Assembly: GCA_001001625.1 (NCBI GenBank) | Contig: LCKU01000017.1 | Location: 1 to 18,444, forward strand | Reading direction: 5' to 3' | DNA from: Parcubacteria group bacterium GW2011_GWA2_45_30 | Lineage (GTDB): Bacteria > Patescibacteriota > Minisyncoccia > Sungbacterales > HO2-52-23 | Length of the DNA stretch: 18,444 bases | Part shown: positions 1 to 7,360 of the stretch, piece after piece | Layout: each line of letters starts with the position of its first letter | How positions within the stretch are numbered: position 1 is the stretch's first letter | Program-made: the position numbers and the translations under genes | Notes under the pieces: generated by a model | What the model was told of the DNA's origin: nothing | What the model saw: the letters and a program-made list of their open reading frames with translations, nothing else | Databases searched by the model: none

Positions 1-1
1 G

Positions 2-349
2 TTGGATATTTCATCAGCCAATACCCTGATTGTGGACGATGCCACGCGCCTCGGACTGGCCCAAGCCCATCAACTGCGCGGCAGAATAGGCCGGAGTGCT
101 ACCAAGGCCTTTGCGTATTTTCTATATAATTCCCGCCATCTAACCGAAAAATCTGCAGAACGCCTGGAAGCGCTGAAAGAATATTCCGAACTCGGTCAAG
201 GGTATGAAATCGCCCTGCGTGATTTGGAAATCCGCGGCGCGGGAAATGTACTTGGTCGCGAGCAATCCGGCGCCATTAATAAAGTCGGACTTAATTTATA
301 CTGCCAAATTCTTTCCGAAGCTATTGAAAAACAAAAAGCGATCTCTTAA
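2..349 (+). CDS. mfd: Transcription-repair coupling factor Mfd, C-terminal end (5' part outside window)
   Basis: Mfd is a DNA translocase that removes stalled RNA polymerase and recruits nucleotide excision repair. Only the last 115 codons are visible; the frame is already open at base 2, so the start lies outside the window. Helicase motif VI is clear at residues 23-32 (HQLRGRIGRS). It is followed by the RDLEIRGAGNVLGREQSG block and a VGLNLYCQILSEAI segment, which distinguishes Mfd from RecG. The protein stops about ten residues after that segment. In well-studied Mfd proteins roughly 190 further residues follow, including the D7 domain, and these are absent here; the next gene on the other strand begins 19 bp later. 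The stop codon lies in the loop of a terminator hairpin that serves the convergent gene. The family call is firm; the missing tail is read directly from the sequence. Confidence 0.9.
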   Translation: MDISSANTLIVDDATRLGLAQAHQLRGRIGRSATKAFAYFLYNSRHLTEKSAERLEALKEYSELGQGYEIALRDLEIRGAGNVLGREQSGAINKVGLNLYCQILSEAIEKQKAIS

Positions 350-360
350 ATAAAGATCGC
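327..360 (-). terminator. Intrinsic terminator of the HtrA-like gene, overlapping the mfd 3' end
   Basis: A perfect 7-bp stem (338-344 with 354-360) and a 9-nt loop are followed on the minus strand by TTTTTGTTTTT. The T-run is on the minus-strand side only, so it mainly stops transcripts from the gene ending at 369. The mfd stop codon (347-349) lies inside the loop. Confidence 0.75.
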
Positions 361-368
361 CTTGGTAC

Positions 369-1385
369 TTATTCTTTTTCTTTACCCTTTCCCTCGCGTG
401 GTGCATATTGTATAACAAACTCACTCAAAATAATCTTTCTTTTAAGACTCTGGCCGTTGCGCATAAGAGTAAGCTCAACTTCTTCCCCGGGCTTATAGCG
501 GAAAAAAATCTCTCTTTCCAACGTCCATGCATCAGTAATCACTGAATCATTCATTTTAAGAATTGTATCCCCGGGACGAATGTCCACATTGGGATTCTGC
601 GACTGCGATAAAACGAGAATGCGGTTTTGGGTGGGAGGATACTCCAGGCCCTGTGCTTCAAAAAACAGCGGCGGGACGCTCGATGCGTTAAAGTACATAA
701 AATCGGTTGTGGCGTGCCTGACAATTTTTTCGGCAACGAGCCGCGGAAAAAGCTTCACAAGGTACTGCACCGGTAAGGCAAACGCCACATTGTTTGCGCC
801 GGATATAATTGCAGTTGCTATGCCAACCACCTTCTTGTCACCATTGATCATCGGGCCGCCGGAATTCCCGGGGTTCAAAGGAGTTTGTGTCAGGATATAC
901 ATCTGCAAAATCCAAACATCAGTGGCAGTAATTCTTCCCTCTGTAACGCTTCGCATGCCAAACGGGTCGCCTATCGCATATACTTGTTGACCGATTGCCA
1001 CCCGCTCGTCCAGCACGGCGGTAGGAATATTTTCAAATTCTTTTGGCAAAGAAAGTAAGGCCACATCAGCTGCCCTATCTCGACTTATCTTCTCGGTTTC
1101 CACCCAAAAGCTGTCTTTTCCTCGCTTAACCCAGACCTTGATCGCGGCATCAACAACATGATTGTTTGTGACAATATATTTTTTACCCCCGAACTCCCCA
1201 ACAAACCCAGTACCGCTTCCATGGGGCCCAGCAGTAGAAATACTGACCACAAAAGGCAGATTAGCCGCCTCCTGCATATTTTCACAAACAATGTCTACAC
1301 AACGATTCTGGGCTTCAACGGCATAGCTTGGCAACAATACCGAGAAAAACATTAAAAAAACCCAGAGCGCTTTTCTTGTCTTCAT
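369..1385 (-). CDS. Secreted HtrA/DegP-like trypsin-fold serine protease with one PDZ domain
   Basis: This is a 338-residue S1C-type protease, likely acting outside the cytoplasmic membrane on misfolded or specific envelope proteins. Residues 1-25 form a signal peptide (KTRK, then a hydrophobic run, ending near VEA). The catalytic triad is intact: H76 in TNNHVV, D107 in RAADVALL and S175 in NPGNSGGP. A single PDZ domain occupies about 250-322 (VDIRPGDTILKMND). No membrane helix is seen besides the signal, so it is either released or held by an uncleaved signal. The ATG at 1385 is preceded by a short G-rich stretch (GGGG, 5 nt away). It is the last gene of the minus-strand run. It has its own promoter candidate at 1420-1448 and its own terminator at 327-360, so it can be expressed apart from the VWA genes upstream. 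The family is sure; placement as DegP, DegQ or DegS is not resolvable. Confidence 0.9.
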   Translation of the reverse strand: MKTRKALWVFLMFFSVLLPSYAVEAQNRCVDIVCENMQEAANLPFVVSISTAGPHGSGTGFVGEFGGKKYIVTNNHVVDAAIKVWVKRGKDSFWVETEKISRDRAADVALLSLPKEFENIPTAVLDERVAIGQQVYAIGDPFGMRSVTEGRITATDVWILQMYILTQTPLNPGNSGGPMINGDKKVVGIATAIISGANNVAFALPVQYLVKLFPRLVAEKIVRHATTDFMYFNASSVPPLFFEAQGLEYPPTQNRILVLSQSQNPNVDIRPGDTILKMNDSVITDAWTLEREIFFRYKPGEEVELTLMRNGQSLKRKIILSEFVIQYAPREGKGKEKE

Positions 1386-1419
1386 ACAACCCCAATTGTT
1401 AGAGAACTCATCTTATTCA

Positions 1420-1448
1420 AGCCTATTCCGATAACTAAATAATGTCAA
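1420..1448 (-). promoter_or_regulatory. Candidate sigma70-type promoter for the HtrA-like gene
   Basis: A perfect -35 TTGACA (1448-1443) is followed by a 17-bp spacer and a weak -10 TAGGCT (1425-1420). It lies just past the preceding gene's terminator and about 35 bp before the ATG. A TAAGAT hexamer further downstream is an alternative -10. Confidence 0.42.
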
Positions 1449-1455
1449 TTCAGTC

Positions 1456-1482
1456 AAAAAAATGATTCCGCGTTGCGGAATC
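1456..1482 (-). terminator. Intrinsic terminator after the divergent trypsin-fold gene
   Basis: A perfect 8-bp stem (1464-1471 with 1475-1482) with a 3-nt loop is followed on the minus strand by seven T residues. It begins 3 bp after the stop codon of the gene ending at 1486. Confidence 0.85.
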
Positions 1483-1485
1483 TGA

Positions 1486-2259
1486 CTACTTCTTAAAATA
1501 CTTTTCGTCTAAAAACTCCTCAATTATGTTAGCCGGCACAGCGTAACCAGTATGATCATCAGCCCTAACCAGCATGCCATAGATTTTTCCCTCGCGATCC
1601 ACCACCGGAGCTCCGCTGCAATAATTCGCGGCGCCGATTCCGCTGAATTTAATCAGCAGATATTCATGGCCAACACCCCGTATAATTCCTGAAAAAAAGC
1701 CCACCCGCACCGGTTCCAAAAACTTAAGCGGGCTGCAAAAAATAGCCAGTGGCTGATAAAGCTCAAGCGTCGATACGTTTCCAAAACTCATCGGGGTTAG
1801 AAGCGATTTCATATTCTCATCAAAAGGATAAGCCGCAACATCCAACATACCGCTACTATATTTATTGATTTCCTGAATTGGAATTAGGTGTAAATTTGCC
1901 GGGTTCTTAGGAAAAAATACAACCACCTGCGGATTAGGATTAAAATTCATAAAGGCGTGTCCCGCGGTTATCATAAACCCGGCTTTATCTTTCCCGCTGC
2001 TCGCCGCAAAAGCGGAAGAAGACCAGAGTCGCGCTTTATTCTGATCCTGCTTTGAAAAATATTCCCAATCGCCTATGGCAATAAGAAAATTGGTTCTCTG
2101 CAGCAATTCGCGGAACTCCGACTCAAGCTTGATAAACTCCCTGACATCCACTCCGGGAGATTCATTAGATACGACATCAATCTCACTTCCGATTATTCGA
2201 GAGTTTACTGCCAATATGGATAAAAACACGACCGAAACATATACCGGCGCCTTATTCAT
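1486..2259 (-). CDS. Exported trypsin-fold protein with an unusual active-site loop
   Basis: This is a 257-residue protein with an N-terminal hydrophobic segment (residues 5-20) suggesting a signal peptide or anchor. The trypsin fold is recognised by spacing: H101 in FMITAGHAF, D140 in GMLDVAAYPF and S215 in NYCSGAPVVD, followed by a GKIYGMLV strand and a GYAVPANII strand near the C-terminus. All three catalytic residues are therefore present. However, the loop before the serine reads Y-C-S-G-A-P where active enzymes usually carry G-x-S-G-x-P, so the oxyanion-hole glycine is replaced by tyrosine. Activity is uncertain; it could be a slow protease or a binding protein. There is no PDZ domain. 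It lies between the second VWA gene and the HtrA-like gene, with its own promoter candidate and a strong terminator. The fold is an inference from motifs. Confidence 0.7.
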   Translation of the reverse strand: MNKAPVYVSVVFLSILAVNSRIIGSEIDVVSNESPGVDVREFIKLESEFRELLQRTNFLIAIGDWEYFSKQDQNKARLWSSSAFAASSGKDKAGFMITAGHAFMNFNPNPQVVVFFPKNPANLHLIPIQEINKYSSGMLDVAAYPFDENMKSLLTPMSFGNVSTLELYQPLAIFCSPLKFLEPVRVGFFSGIIRGVGHEYLLIKFSGIGAANYCSGAPVVDREGKIYGMLVRADDHTGYAVPANIIEEFLDEKYFKK

Positions 2260-2284
2260 AATTATTCTCTTTTAGAAAGATCAC

Positions 2285-2309
2285 GTGGCTATATATATGG
2301 TATAACCAC
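2285..2309. repeat. Imperfect inverted repeat overlapping the -10 of the 2290-2318 promoter
   Basis: Arms GTGGCTATA (2285-2293) and TATAACCAC (2301-2309) match at 8 of 9 positions around a 7-nt spacer. The position over the -10 and spacer suggests an operator, but no regulator is known. Confidence 0.35.
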
Positions 2310-2318
2310 TTGAACCAA
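2290..2318 (-). promoter_or_regulatory. Candidate sigma70-type promoter for the divergent trypsin-fold gene
   Basis: The -35 TTGGTT (2318-2313), a 17-bp spacer and the -10 TATATA (2295-2290) lie about 30 bp before the ATG at 2259 and directly after the terminator of the upstream VWA gene. Confidence 0.5.
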
Positions 2319-2334
2319 CTGCGCAAATCCACTG

Positions 2335-2361
2335 AAAAAACCGCTGGCTTACCCCGCGGTT
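2335..2361 (-). terminator. Intrinsic terminator after the BatA-like VWA gene
   Basis: The stem AACCGC/GCGGTT (2339-2344 with 2356-2361) may extend by further GG/CC pairs. It is followed on the minus strand by a run of T. Its first base is shared with the stop codon of the upstream gene. Confidence 0.7.
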
Positions 2362-3566
2362 TATGAACTTATTTTTTTGACAATGCGGTTAATCCAAGCT
2401 CCGTATCCAAAAAGAAAATAGAATATGACGAATGCAGGAACAATCAACCATTCGCGCATTGATTTATACTGATATCGCGGACGTTTGGCGATCTCGCGCC
2501 GTTCTTTTAGTATCATCTCGCGCAAACTTGACAAAAGCGTGCTCTGTTCCGAAAAATGAAAATATGCGCCGCCACCCTCGTGTGCTATCAACCGCAACAC
2601 ATCTTCGTCCAGCCGTGACTGCAACGGACGGCTGGCAGAATTTTTTTCATCTTCGCGATAGTAATCAATAAAATTACCGGAGTTATCCCTTTTCACGAGT
2701 TCAATGGGCGCTGAAATACGATTACCGCGCGCATCCAGTAAAACATTCCCGATGCCTACAGAATAAACGACTACGCGCCTAGAATTTTCGGCAGACCTTA
2801 CAATCACCGGATCGCCGTTATCAAAAATTTGCGTCCGGCGGGGATCACGTAGCTCTTCCATGAGCCGCGGAATAATTTCTTCTTCGCCTCCCCGTCCTTC
2901 CTCCTGGCCGCCGTCGGAAAAAAGCATGCCTATATCCAATGTTTCTTTATCATCCGAGGGGTAACGCAAAAGCAGCATATCATAGGCGCGCAAGGCCGCA
3001 CCCACGTTCGTTCCTTTACGCGTAATTGCCTTTTCATCAAGCTGTCCGAGGTTGGATAAAAATTCTTCGTGGCTTGTGGTAAATGGCGCGAAAAACGGCT
3101 GGGCCGCTCCGGCAAAAGGGATCAATGCCAAAAAATATTCCCCTTTCAAATCCGCATCACTCCAAAGCATATTTACGAATTCCCTGACAGCCGATTTCGC
3201 CGCCAACAGGCGATTGGGCTTTAAATCCTCGGCATACTTCATCGACAACGAAGTGTCAAATAAAATCGTAAGACGCAGTCTGCCATAAACCGGATCCAAA
3301 ACGGCGGTTTTAATCTCCGGTTTAGCCAAAACCGCAATAAGCATAGCCAACCCCAGACTTAATAAACACCACCACACGAATCTTCCGCAAGATCCGGGAA
3401 GCTTGGCTGTCGGAATATGTAGCAGGATTGAAGGATTGCGCAAGGCACGGCGTCGTCTTCGGGCTTCCCAAATAACAAACGGCCAAAGCGCTGGTATACC
3501 GGCCAGAAACCATAATTTTTCTGCCTCACGAAAGAATATCTCCATCTCCCAAACATCAAATATCAT
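2361..3566 (-). CDS. Membrane-anchored VWA domain protein, BatA/BatB-like
   Basis: This 401-residue protein has hydrophobic segments near 16-33 and 64-82, a VWA domain at about 97-355 and a last membrane helix at about 372-391. This is the layout of BatA/BatB proteins of aerotolerance-type operons. The metal-binding MIDAS is complete: D104, S106 and S108 in DTSLSM, T186 in RKGTNVG and D218 in LFSDGG. The VWA domain should face the extracytoplasmic side or the cytoplasm according to helix insertion, which cannot be decided here. Such domains bind protein ligands through a divalent metal and are typical partners of MoxR ATPases. ATG 3566 has a good ribosome site (AGGAGG, 10 nt upstream); an internal ATG at codon 8 is less well placed. 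A terminator-like hairpin lies just upstream, so its level may be set by readthrough from the gene ending at 3645. Confidence 0.85.
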   Translation of the reverse strand: MIFDVWEMEIFFREAEKLWFLAGIPALWPFVIWEARRRRRALRNPSILLHIPTAKLPGSCGRFVWWCLLSLGLAMLIAVLAKPEIKTAVLDPVYGRLRLTILFDTSLSMKYAEDLKPNRLLAAKSAVREFVNMLWSDADLKGEYFLALIPFAGAAQPFFAPFTTSHEEFLSNLGQLDEKAITRKGTNVGAALRAYDMLLLRYPSDDKETLDIGMLFSDGGQEEGRGGEEEIIPRLMEELRDPRRTQIFDNGDPVIVRSAENSRRVVVYSVGIGNVLLDARGNRISAPIELVKRDNSGNFIDYYREDEKNSASRPLQSRLDEDVLRLIAHEGGGAYFHFSEQSTLLSSLREMILKERREIAKRPRYQYKSMREWLIVPAFVIFYFLFGYGAWINRIVKKISS

Positions 3567-3591
3567 TATAGCCAGTCCTCCTTTCCGCCGG

Positions 3592-3621
3592 CAAATGAAA
3601 ACCCCACTTATAAAAGCGGGG
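3592..3621 (-). terminator. Terminator or attenuator between the helical protein and the BatA-like gene
   Basis: An 8-bp stem with one G-T pair (3602-3609 with 3614-3621) and a 4-nt loop is followed by TTTTCATTT on the minus strand. Only about 25 bp remain before the next ATG and no promoter is visible there, so partial readthrough is likely. Confidence 0.6.
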
Positions 3622-3644
3622 ATATGAGATATGCAAGGTATTCA

Positions 3645-4394
3645 TTAATGGCGTCCCTCCGGAACCGGCGTCAGACCAAAAGGTATAGTCACCTCGCGCT
3701 GCGGCAAGAGCTGGAGTTGGCGCTGAAAATTATTTCCGCCGGAGGACATGCCTTTCGCTTTTTCCTGTAGTATCTCAAAAGCTACAGAGGCGCTCCAATC
3801 TTTAGGGCTTGAATCAAAAACTTTTTCCAGGTGGCTGGCGGAACGAGAAATCAAATCCAATATTTTAGCTGCATCCTTCTGCGGATTTTCGACGAAGAAA
3901 AGTGAACGGAAATAATAGACGCCCTTGAGATAATTCAGGCGGGTATTCCAGGTCTTATCACCATCCACCTCCGCACTTTCGGCTATGTGTTTTTCCATCC
4001 AGGTATAAATTTCTTTGGCCTCACGAAGATACTTGAGAGCAACCGGATTATCTTTATCAACCTCTAAGAGCGGACGTGCACGCGACGAAAGCATTTCGGC
4101 GTGCCAAAATTTTCTTTCCCAAAGTTTGGCCGCTATGACTTTTTTAAGATTGACGCCGTCTGAAGTTGAGCCGGAGGAATAAAGCCGTTCCCAATCCTTA
4201 ATGGTCTTAGCGTTTCTCGCCTGATTCCATAATTTAGTTTGGGACGTAAAAGAATGCTGACGCATTTCTTCACGAATTTTAGCTTGCTCATCCTGCATCC
4301 TGCGGCGATCAGAAGTCCTATGGTCAATATGGGAACTAGTCATCCAAGTCGCTATGGCTAGGAAAACGAATACAAATAAAAGCTTATTTTGCAT
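3645..4394 (-). CDS. Small membrane-anchored helical protein of the VWA cluster (BatC-position)
   Basis: I do not recognise a family in this 249-residue protein. Residues 4-19 form one hydrophobic segment that could anchor it or act as a signal peptide. A basic, charged stretch (26-45, many R, E and Q) follows. The segment 80-215 is rich in amphipathic helices with Trp/Tyr/Leu spacing, compatible with a TPR-like or helical-repeat fold but without clear TPR consensus. The tail (218-249) is Gly/Gln/Pro rich and probably disordered. It starts 11 bp after the stop of the VWA gene ending at 4406, with a G-rich ribosome site (AGGGGG) 7 nt before the ATG, so the two are surely co-transcribed. In classical bat operons a TPR protein (BatC) sits between the VWA genes. 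The position matches; homology is unproven. Confidence 0.65.
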   Translation of the reverse strand: MQNKLLFVFVFLAIATWMTSSHIDHRTSDRRRMQDEQAKIREEMRQHSFTSQTKLWNQARNAKTIKDWERLYSSGSTSDGVNLKKVIAAKLWERKFWHAEMLSSRARPLLEVDKDNPVALKYLREAKEIYTWMEKHIAESAEVDGDKTWNTRLNYLKGVYYFRSLFFVENPQKDAAKILDLISRSASHLEKVFDSSPKDWSASVAFEILQEKAKGMSSGGNNFQRQLQLLPQREVTIPFGLTPVPEGRH

Positions 4395-4405
4395 GCCGCA
4401 TCCCC

Positions 4406-5659
4406 CTATTCCAATTCTGTCAACGAGCCAGGAAACGTCTTTTTCCAGATTACGCTTGTCGCGATTAAAGTCAAGGCCAGCATGACTAAAACTTCAGCAT
4501 ATGACTCACGATATACAACTTCAATCGGAGTAGTCAGCGCAAAACGATATTTAAGAATTACGCTCATTAAATCCTGCAAATTGATGAAATCACCCTCGGG
4601 TTTGGCCACCAAAAAATCGCCGCGTGTACCGGCATCCACGGACCCATACCCGGTGCGCCGCGCCAATTCTTTGAGCTCCGGATAGAATTCGTCTGTCGAG
4701 ATAAAAAATACCGGCAACTCGAGAAGTTCTGCGAGCTTCAATTCCCGTTCAATGGAGAACGGAAATCCGTGCTGCTCCGAATACATTTGTATCGTAAGAT
4801 ACTGCACAACGGCATCTGTAAAAACAATGAACACCGTATCTCGAAGCTCTTCTCGTATCCGCATGAGTTTATTTCGTAATTCATCCGACAATATACTCGG
4901 AGAATCCGCTGATGCAGGATTAAGAGCGCGCGCAATCCACTCTTTATCGTTCTCGCTAAGAAAAACAAAACCGGGTTCGTTCTTAAAATTACGATCTAAA
5001 GCCATCAGATACATATTCCAGATCACCCCATTTATTGCGGTCCCCAATCCTAAACCGTGACTACTGGGACCATAGGTATAAAATTCGATCAGATCAATTT
5101 TTTTTCTAAGACCGGCATAATTGTTGGTGGGGTAAGAAACCACCGCGGACCTATACGCAAACACCAGGATACTGATTAAATGTTCGTTTCCGGAGTCAGC
5201 CGATTTCGAAGCGGATTCAGCTTCATCAACCATACGATGCAAAGCTCGACACGCCCCATAGATCCTCTTAAACTGACGATCATTGCGGTTGCAATTTATA
5301 GAAGAATAAGGGGGTTGCTTCGGCCAATCCCACATAGAGCCGGAAACATCCAGGGCTTTAATAATCCGCTGCTTTTTCACCCTTTCAACGGAAGTAACAT
5401 ATGATCGCGTAACATCAGCCAGCGCCAAAACCAACAATAATAGACCGAAAAATCTAATCAATACCGGGATATTATGGCGCCAGCGGGACCAGGAAAGATT
5501 CGCGTACTCCCTAACGCCCATAAAAAGAAACGTGTCCGGCGGACACGCTTTTTTTATAAAATAGGCGCCCGCACCACCCAAAAGACCAATACCCAACGGT
5601 ATGATCAACCAAAATGCAACAGGGTTATGAAATTCGAAGCTGGTGATGCCTTCTATCAT
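4406..5659 (-). CDS. Membrane-anchored VWA domain protein, BatB-like
   Basis: This 417-residue protein is laid out like the second VWA protein of the cluster. Hydrophobic helices lie at about 14-35 and 64-82, a VWA domain at about 98-350 and a C-terminal helix at about 386-404. The MIDAS is complete: D104, S106 and S108 in DVSGSM, T207 in GLGTAIN and D282 in VFTDAVV. Between MIDAS motifs 1 and 2 there is a longer, Cys-containing insert (about 112-155) not seen in its sister. The conserved N-terminal FEFHNPVAFWLIIP resembles the start of BatA/BatB proteins. The ATG overlaps the stop of the upstream BatD-like gene by 4 nt (ATGA), which implies translational coupling. Two different VWA proteins in one cluster suggest a hetero-complex, as proposed for BatA and BatB. 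Confidence 0.85.
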   Translation of the reverse strand: MIEGITSFEFHNPVAFWLIIPLGIGLLGGAGAYFIKKACPPDTFLFMGVREYANLSWSRWRHNIPVLIRFFGLLLLVLALADVTRSYVTSVERVKKQRIIKALDVSGSMWDWPKQPPYSSINCNRNDRQFKRIYGACRALHRMVDEAESASKSADSGNEHLISILVFAYRSAVVSYPTNNYAGLRKKIDLIEFYTYGPSSHGLGLGTAINGVIWNMYLMALDRNFKNEPGFVFLSENDKEWIARALNPASADSPSILSDELRNKLMRIREELRDTVFIVFTDAVVQYLTIQMYSEQHGFPFSIERELKLAELLELPVFFISTDEFYPELKELARRTGYGSVDAGTRGDFLVAKPEGDFINLQDLMSVILKYRFALTTPIEVVYRESYAEVLVMLALTLIATSVIWKKTFPGSLTELE

Positions 5660-7233
5660 GAATTACTCCTTTTCGTGGTCATTCTTGGATAGAGAACCGA
5701 GATGAGCGCTCGAACGGCTTCAAGCAATTTTGGCACCACCTGGGGGTCTGGTTTAAAACTCTTTTCGTGCCTTCGTTCAAGTTCATGGAGAAGCGATTGG
5801 ACATTTTCCCATGATTCTCCAAGAACACTAATCACATCCGCATGCTCAGCTATTTCACCTATCGTCGGACGATGAGACAACTGAAGGAATGTGGAATAAA
5901 GGATCTTGGACGCCGCATCGTATATTATGTCATACGAAAGAGTTTTCTCGGCTGTATCGCACAACCCCAAAATATCTTTTCGCAGCCGAATCCGCGCTCC
6001 AGCCTCGACGCGCGCACGCTCCGCATGCCTATATAACCGCCAGATCAGCACTACACCCACCGGCAATAAAAATAAAAACGATATTTTATAACCATAAGAA
6101 GATAGATGGGCCGGATCTTTAACCCAACGATCAAACCAATAAACGGGCAAGGCTGGAAATTCGATTTTGGGTTCGGATATATTTTTTTCCAGGATCTGAA
6201 GAATAGATGGCGGGGGCATGTCATCAATACCAAGGCTTCCGATAAGCGATGTCACAACGAACTTAGCTTGATTCGAAACAATAGTGCCGGATGTCCCGTC
6301 TTTCTCATAAGCAACGGGTTGAGGCGCAACCATCCATTCGCCAAGCGCGTAATGCCAGAACGGCCACACAAATGTTACGACTCGGCTTCGTTTTCCGACA
6401 ACATCCTGAAGGCGCTGGCGTTTGCCTGCCTTAAAAAGATAGTTGGCGGGTGGCGTACCGCTAACCATTGGCATAAATTGTCCTTCTCCAAAATTAGGGA
6501 GTCGCTGCTCATTGAGTATAATCTTTGGATCAAAAATGTGTATGACCCAAACGAATTTTCTCGGCTCGCCAACCGTGCCCGAAATCGGCTCAACTCGAAA
6601 CTCACTTACAATCGAATCATGAAGGTGCCGGAAATACGGATACGCACGCCTGATCCACGTATCTTTATGAACGAGATTCGACAAAATGAATAGATTCAGC
6701 GGCGGCGCAATATCGCCCGTCAAAAGTACCCAACCTTCGCCATCGGCTACGCTTTTAATAATCTCGAATTTGCCAAACCGCGCAATACGATTTCTGACCC
6801 CCAACTCGGTAAGAGAAGTTTTCGGTTCAACGACGATTCCGTCCACAACCGCTTCCATATTGTTTACCAAAAAAACCGGACGCGCCTCAACCACAACGGA
6901 ATGATTAATTTTGTTTATTTTCTGAACGATTTCCCCGACAGGAATAGACTCGCCAAAACCTAGAAGCAACGCAAAGTCATCACCCCTAACCCTCTCCTGT
7001 GAAACCGGAGTAAGTTCATTAATAAACTTAGCCCGGGCTTCTGAATCCCATTCCGCAACAAACCGGATATAAATTTTCGGCGCCAACTCCAACTGCTTCA
7101 CAATCCCGTTATCATACTGATAAAAATCGCGCAAGTCATAAAGTATCTGGCCAAAACCAGTTCTAGGTAACCAACCAGACAAAAAAAGCAGTAAAAAACC
7201 AAACCAAAACTTATATTTCACGCGCCCTCCCAT
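5656..7233 (-). CDS. BatD-like single-pass membrane protein with propeptide-like N-terminal modules
   Basis: This 525-residue protein has a signal peptide (about 1-29) and a long exported part. One membrane helix lies at about 383-400, followed by a basic cytoplasmic tail (401-525) rich in helices. That order and the operon position match BatD. Within the exported part, residues 45-120 and 128-205 each look like small alpha/beta modules; the second, with VVDGIVVEPKTSLTEL and ending IRRAYPYF, resembles N-terminal propeptide domains of subtilases. Residues 210-335 are beta-rich, plausibly Ig-like. No catalytic motif is visible. ATG 7233 has no clear ribosome site. An in-frame GTG at 7221 sits 4 nt after GGAGG and would give a normal signal-peptide start (KYKFWFGF), so it is a serious alternative. 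A strong promoter candidate lies at 7264-7292. BatD homology is inferred from architecture. Confidence 0.65.
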   Translation of the reverse strand: MGGRVKYKFWFGFLLLFLSGWLPRTGFGQILYDLRDFYQYDNGIVKQLELAPKIYIRFVAEWDSEARAKFINELTPVSQERVRGDDFALLLGFGESIPVGEIVQKINKINHSVVVEARPVFLVNNMEAVVDGIVVEPKTSLTELGVRNRIARFGKFEIIKSVADGEGWVLLTGDIAPPLNLFILSNLVHKDTWIRRAYPYFRHLHDSIVSEFRVEPISGTVGEPRKFVWVIHIFDPKIILNEQRLPNFGEGQFMPMVSGTPPANYLFKAGKRQRLQDVVGKRSRVVTFVWPFWHYALGEWMVAPQPVAYEKDGTSGTIVSNQAKFVVTSLIGSLGIDDMPPPSILQILEKNISEPKIEFPALPVYWFDRWVKDPAHLSSYGYKISFLFLLPVGVVLIWRLYRHAERARVEAGARIRLRKDILGLCDTAEKTLSYDIIYDAASKILYSTFLQLSHRPTIGEIAEHADVISVLGESWENVQSLLHELERRHEKSFKPDPQVVPKLLEAVRALISVLYPRMTTKRSNS

Positions 7234-7263
7234 TGAATTAAATTCTCAATGTTCTGTATATAA

Positions 7264-7292
7264 ATGGTAAAATATGGCCCGCAATCTGTCAA
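7264..7292 (-). promoter_or_regulatory. Strong sigma70-type promoter candidate for the BatD-like gene unit
   Basis: A perfect -35 TTGACA (7292-7287), a 17-bp spacer and the -10 TACCAT (7269-7264, 4 of 6) lie about 30 bp before the start codon at 7233. It is downstream of the terminator that ends the moxR-DUF58 pair, so it restarts transcription for the three coupled genes. Confidence 0.65.
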
Positions 7293-7324
7293 CAATCTCC
7301 CTAAAATACACTGCCCCTAAAATA

Positions 7325-7360
7325 GGCACGAAAAGAGCCGCACTCATTACAAGTGCGGCT
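7325..7360 (-). terminator. Intrinsic terminator after the moxR-DUF58 pair
   Basis: A perfect 9-bp stem (7336-7344 with 7352-7360) with a 7-nt loop is followed by CTTTTCG on the minus strand. It begins on the last base of the DUF58 stop codon. The T-run is short, so some readthrough is possible. Confidence 0.7.

Noticed and set aside
2283..2288. CACGTG core as a parS site
   Set aside because: The flanking bases do not match the parS palindrome beyond the core; a 6-bp match is expected by chance.
6106..6693. Plus-strand open frame of 195 codons
   Set aside because: It lies fully antisense to the well-supported BatD-like gene; no ribosome site and no recognisable motif.
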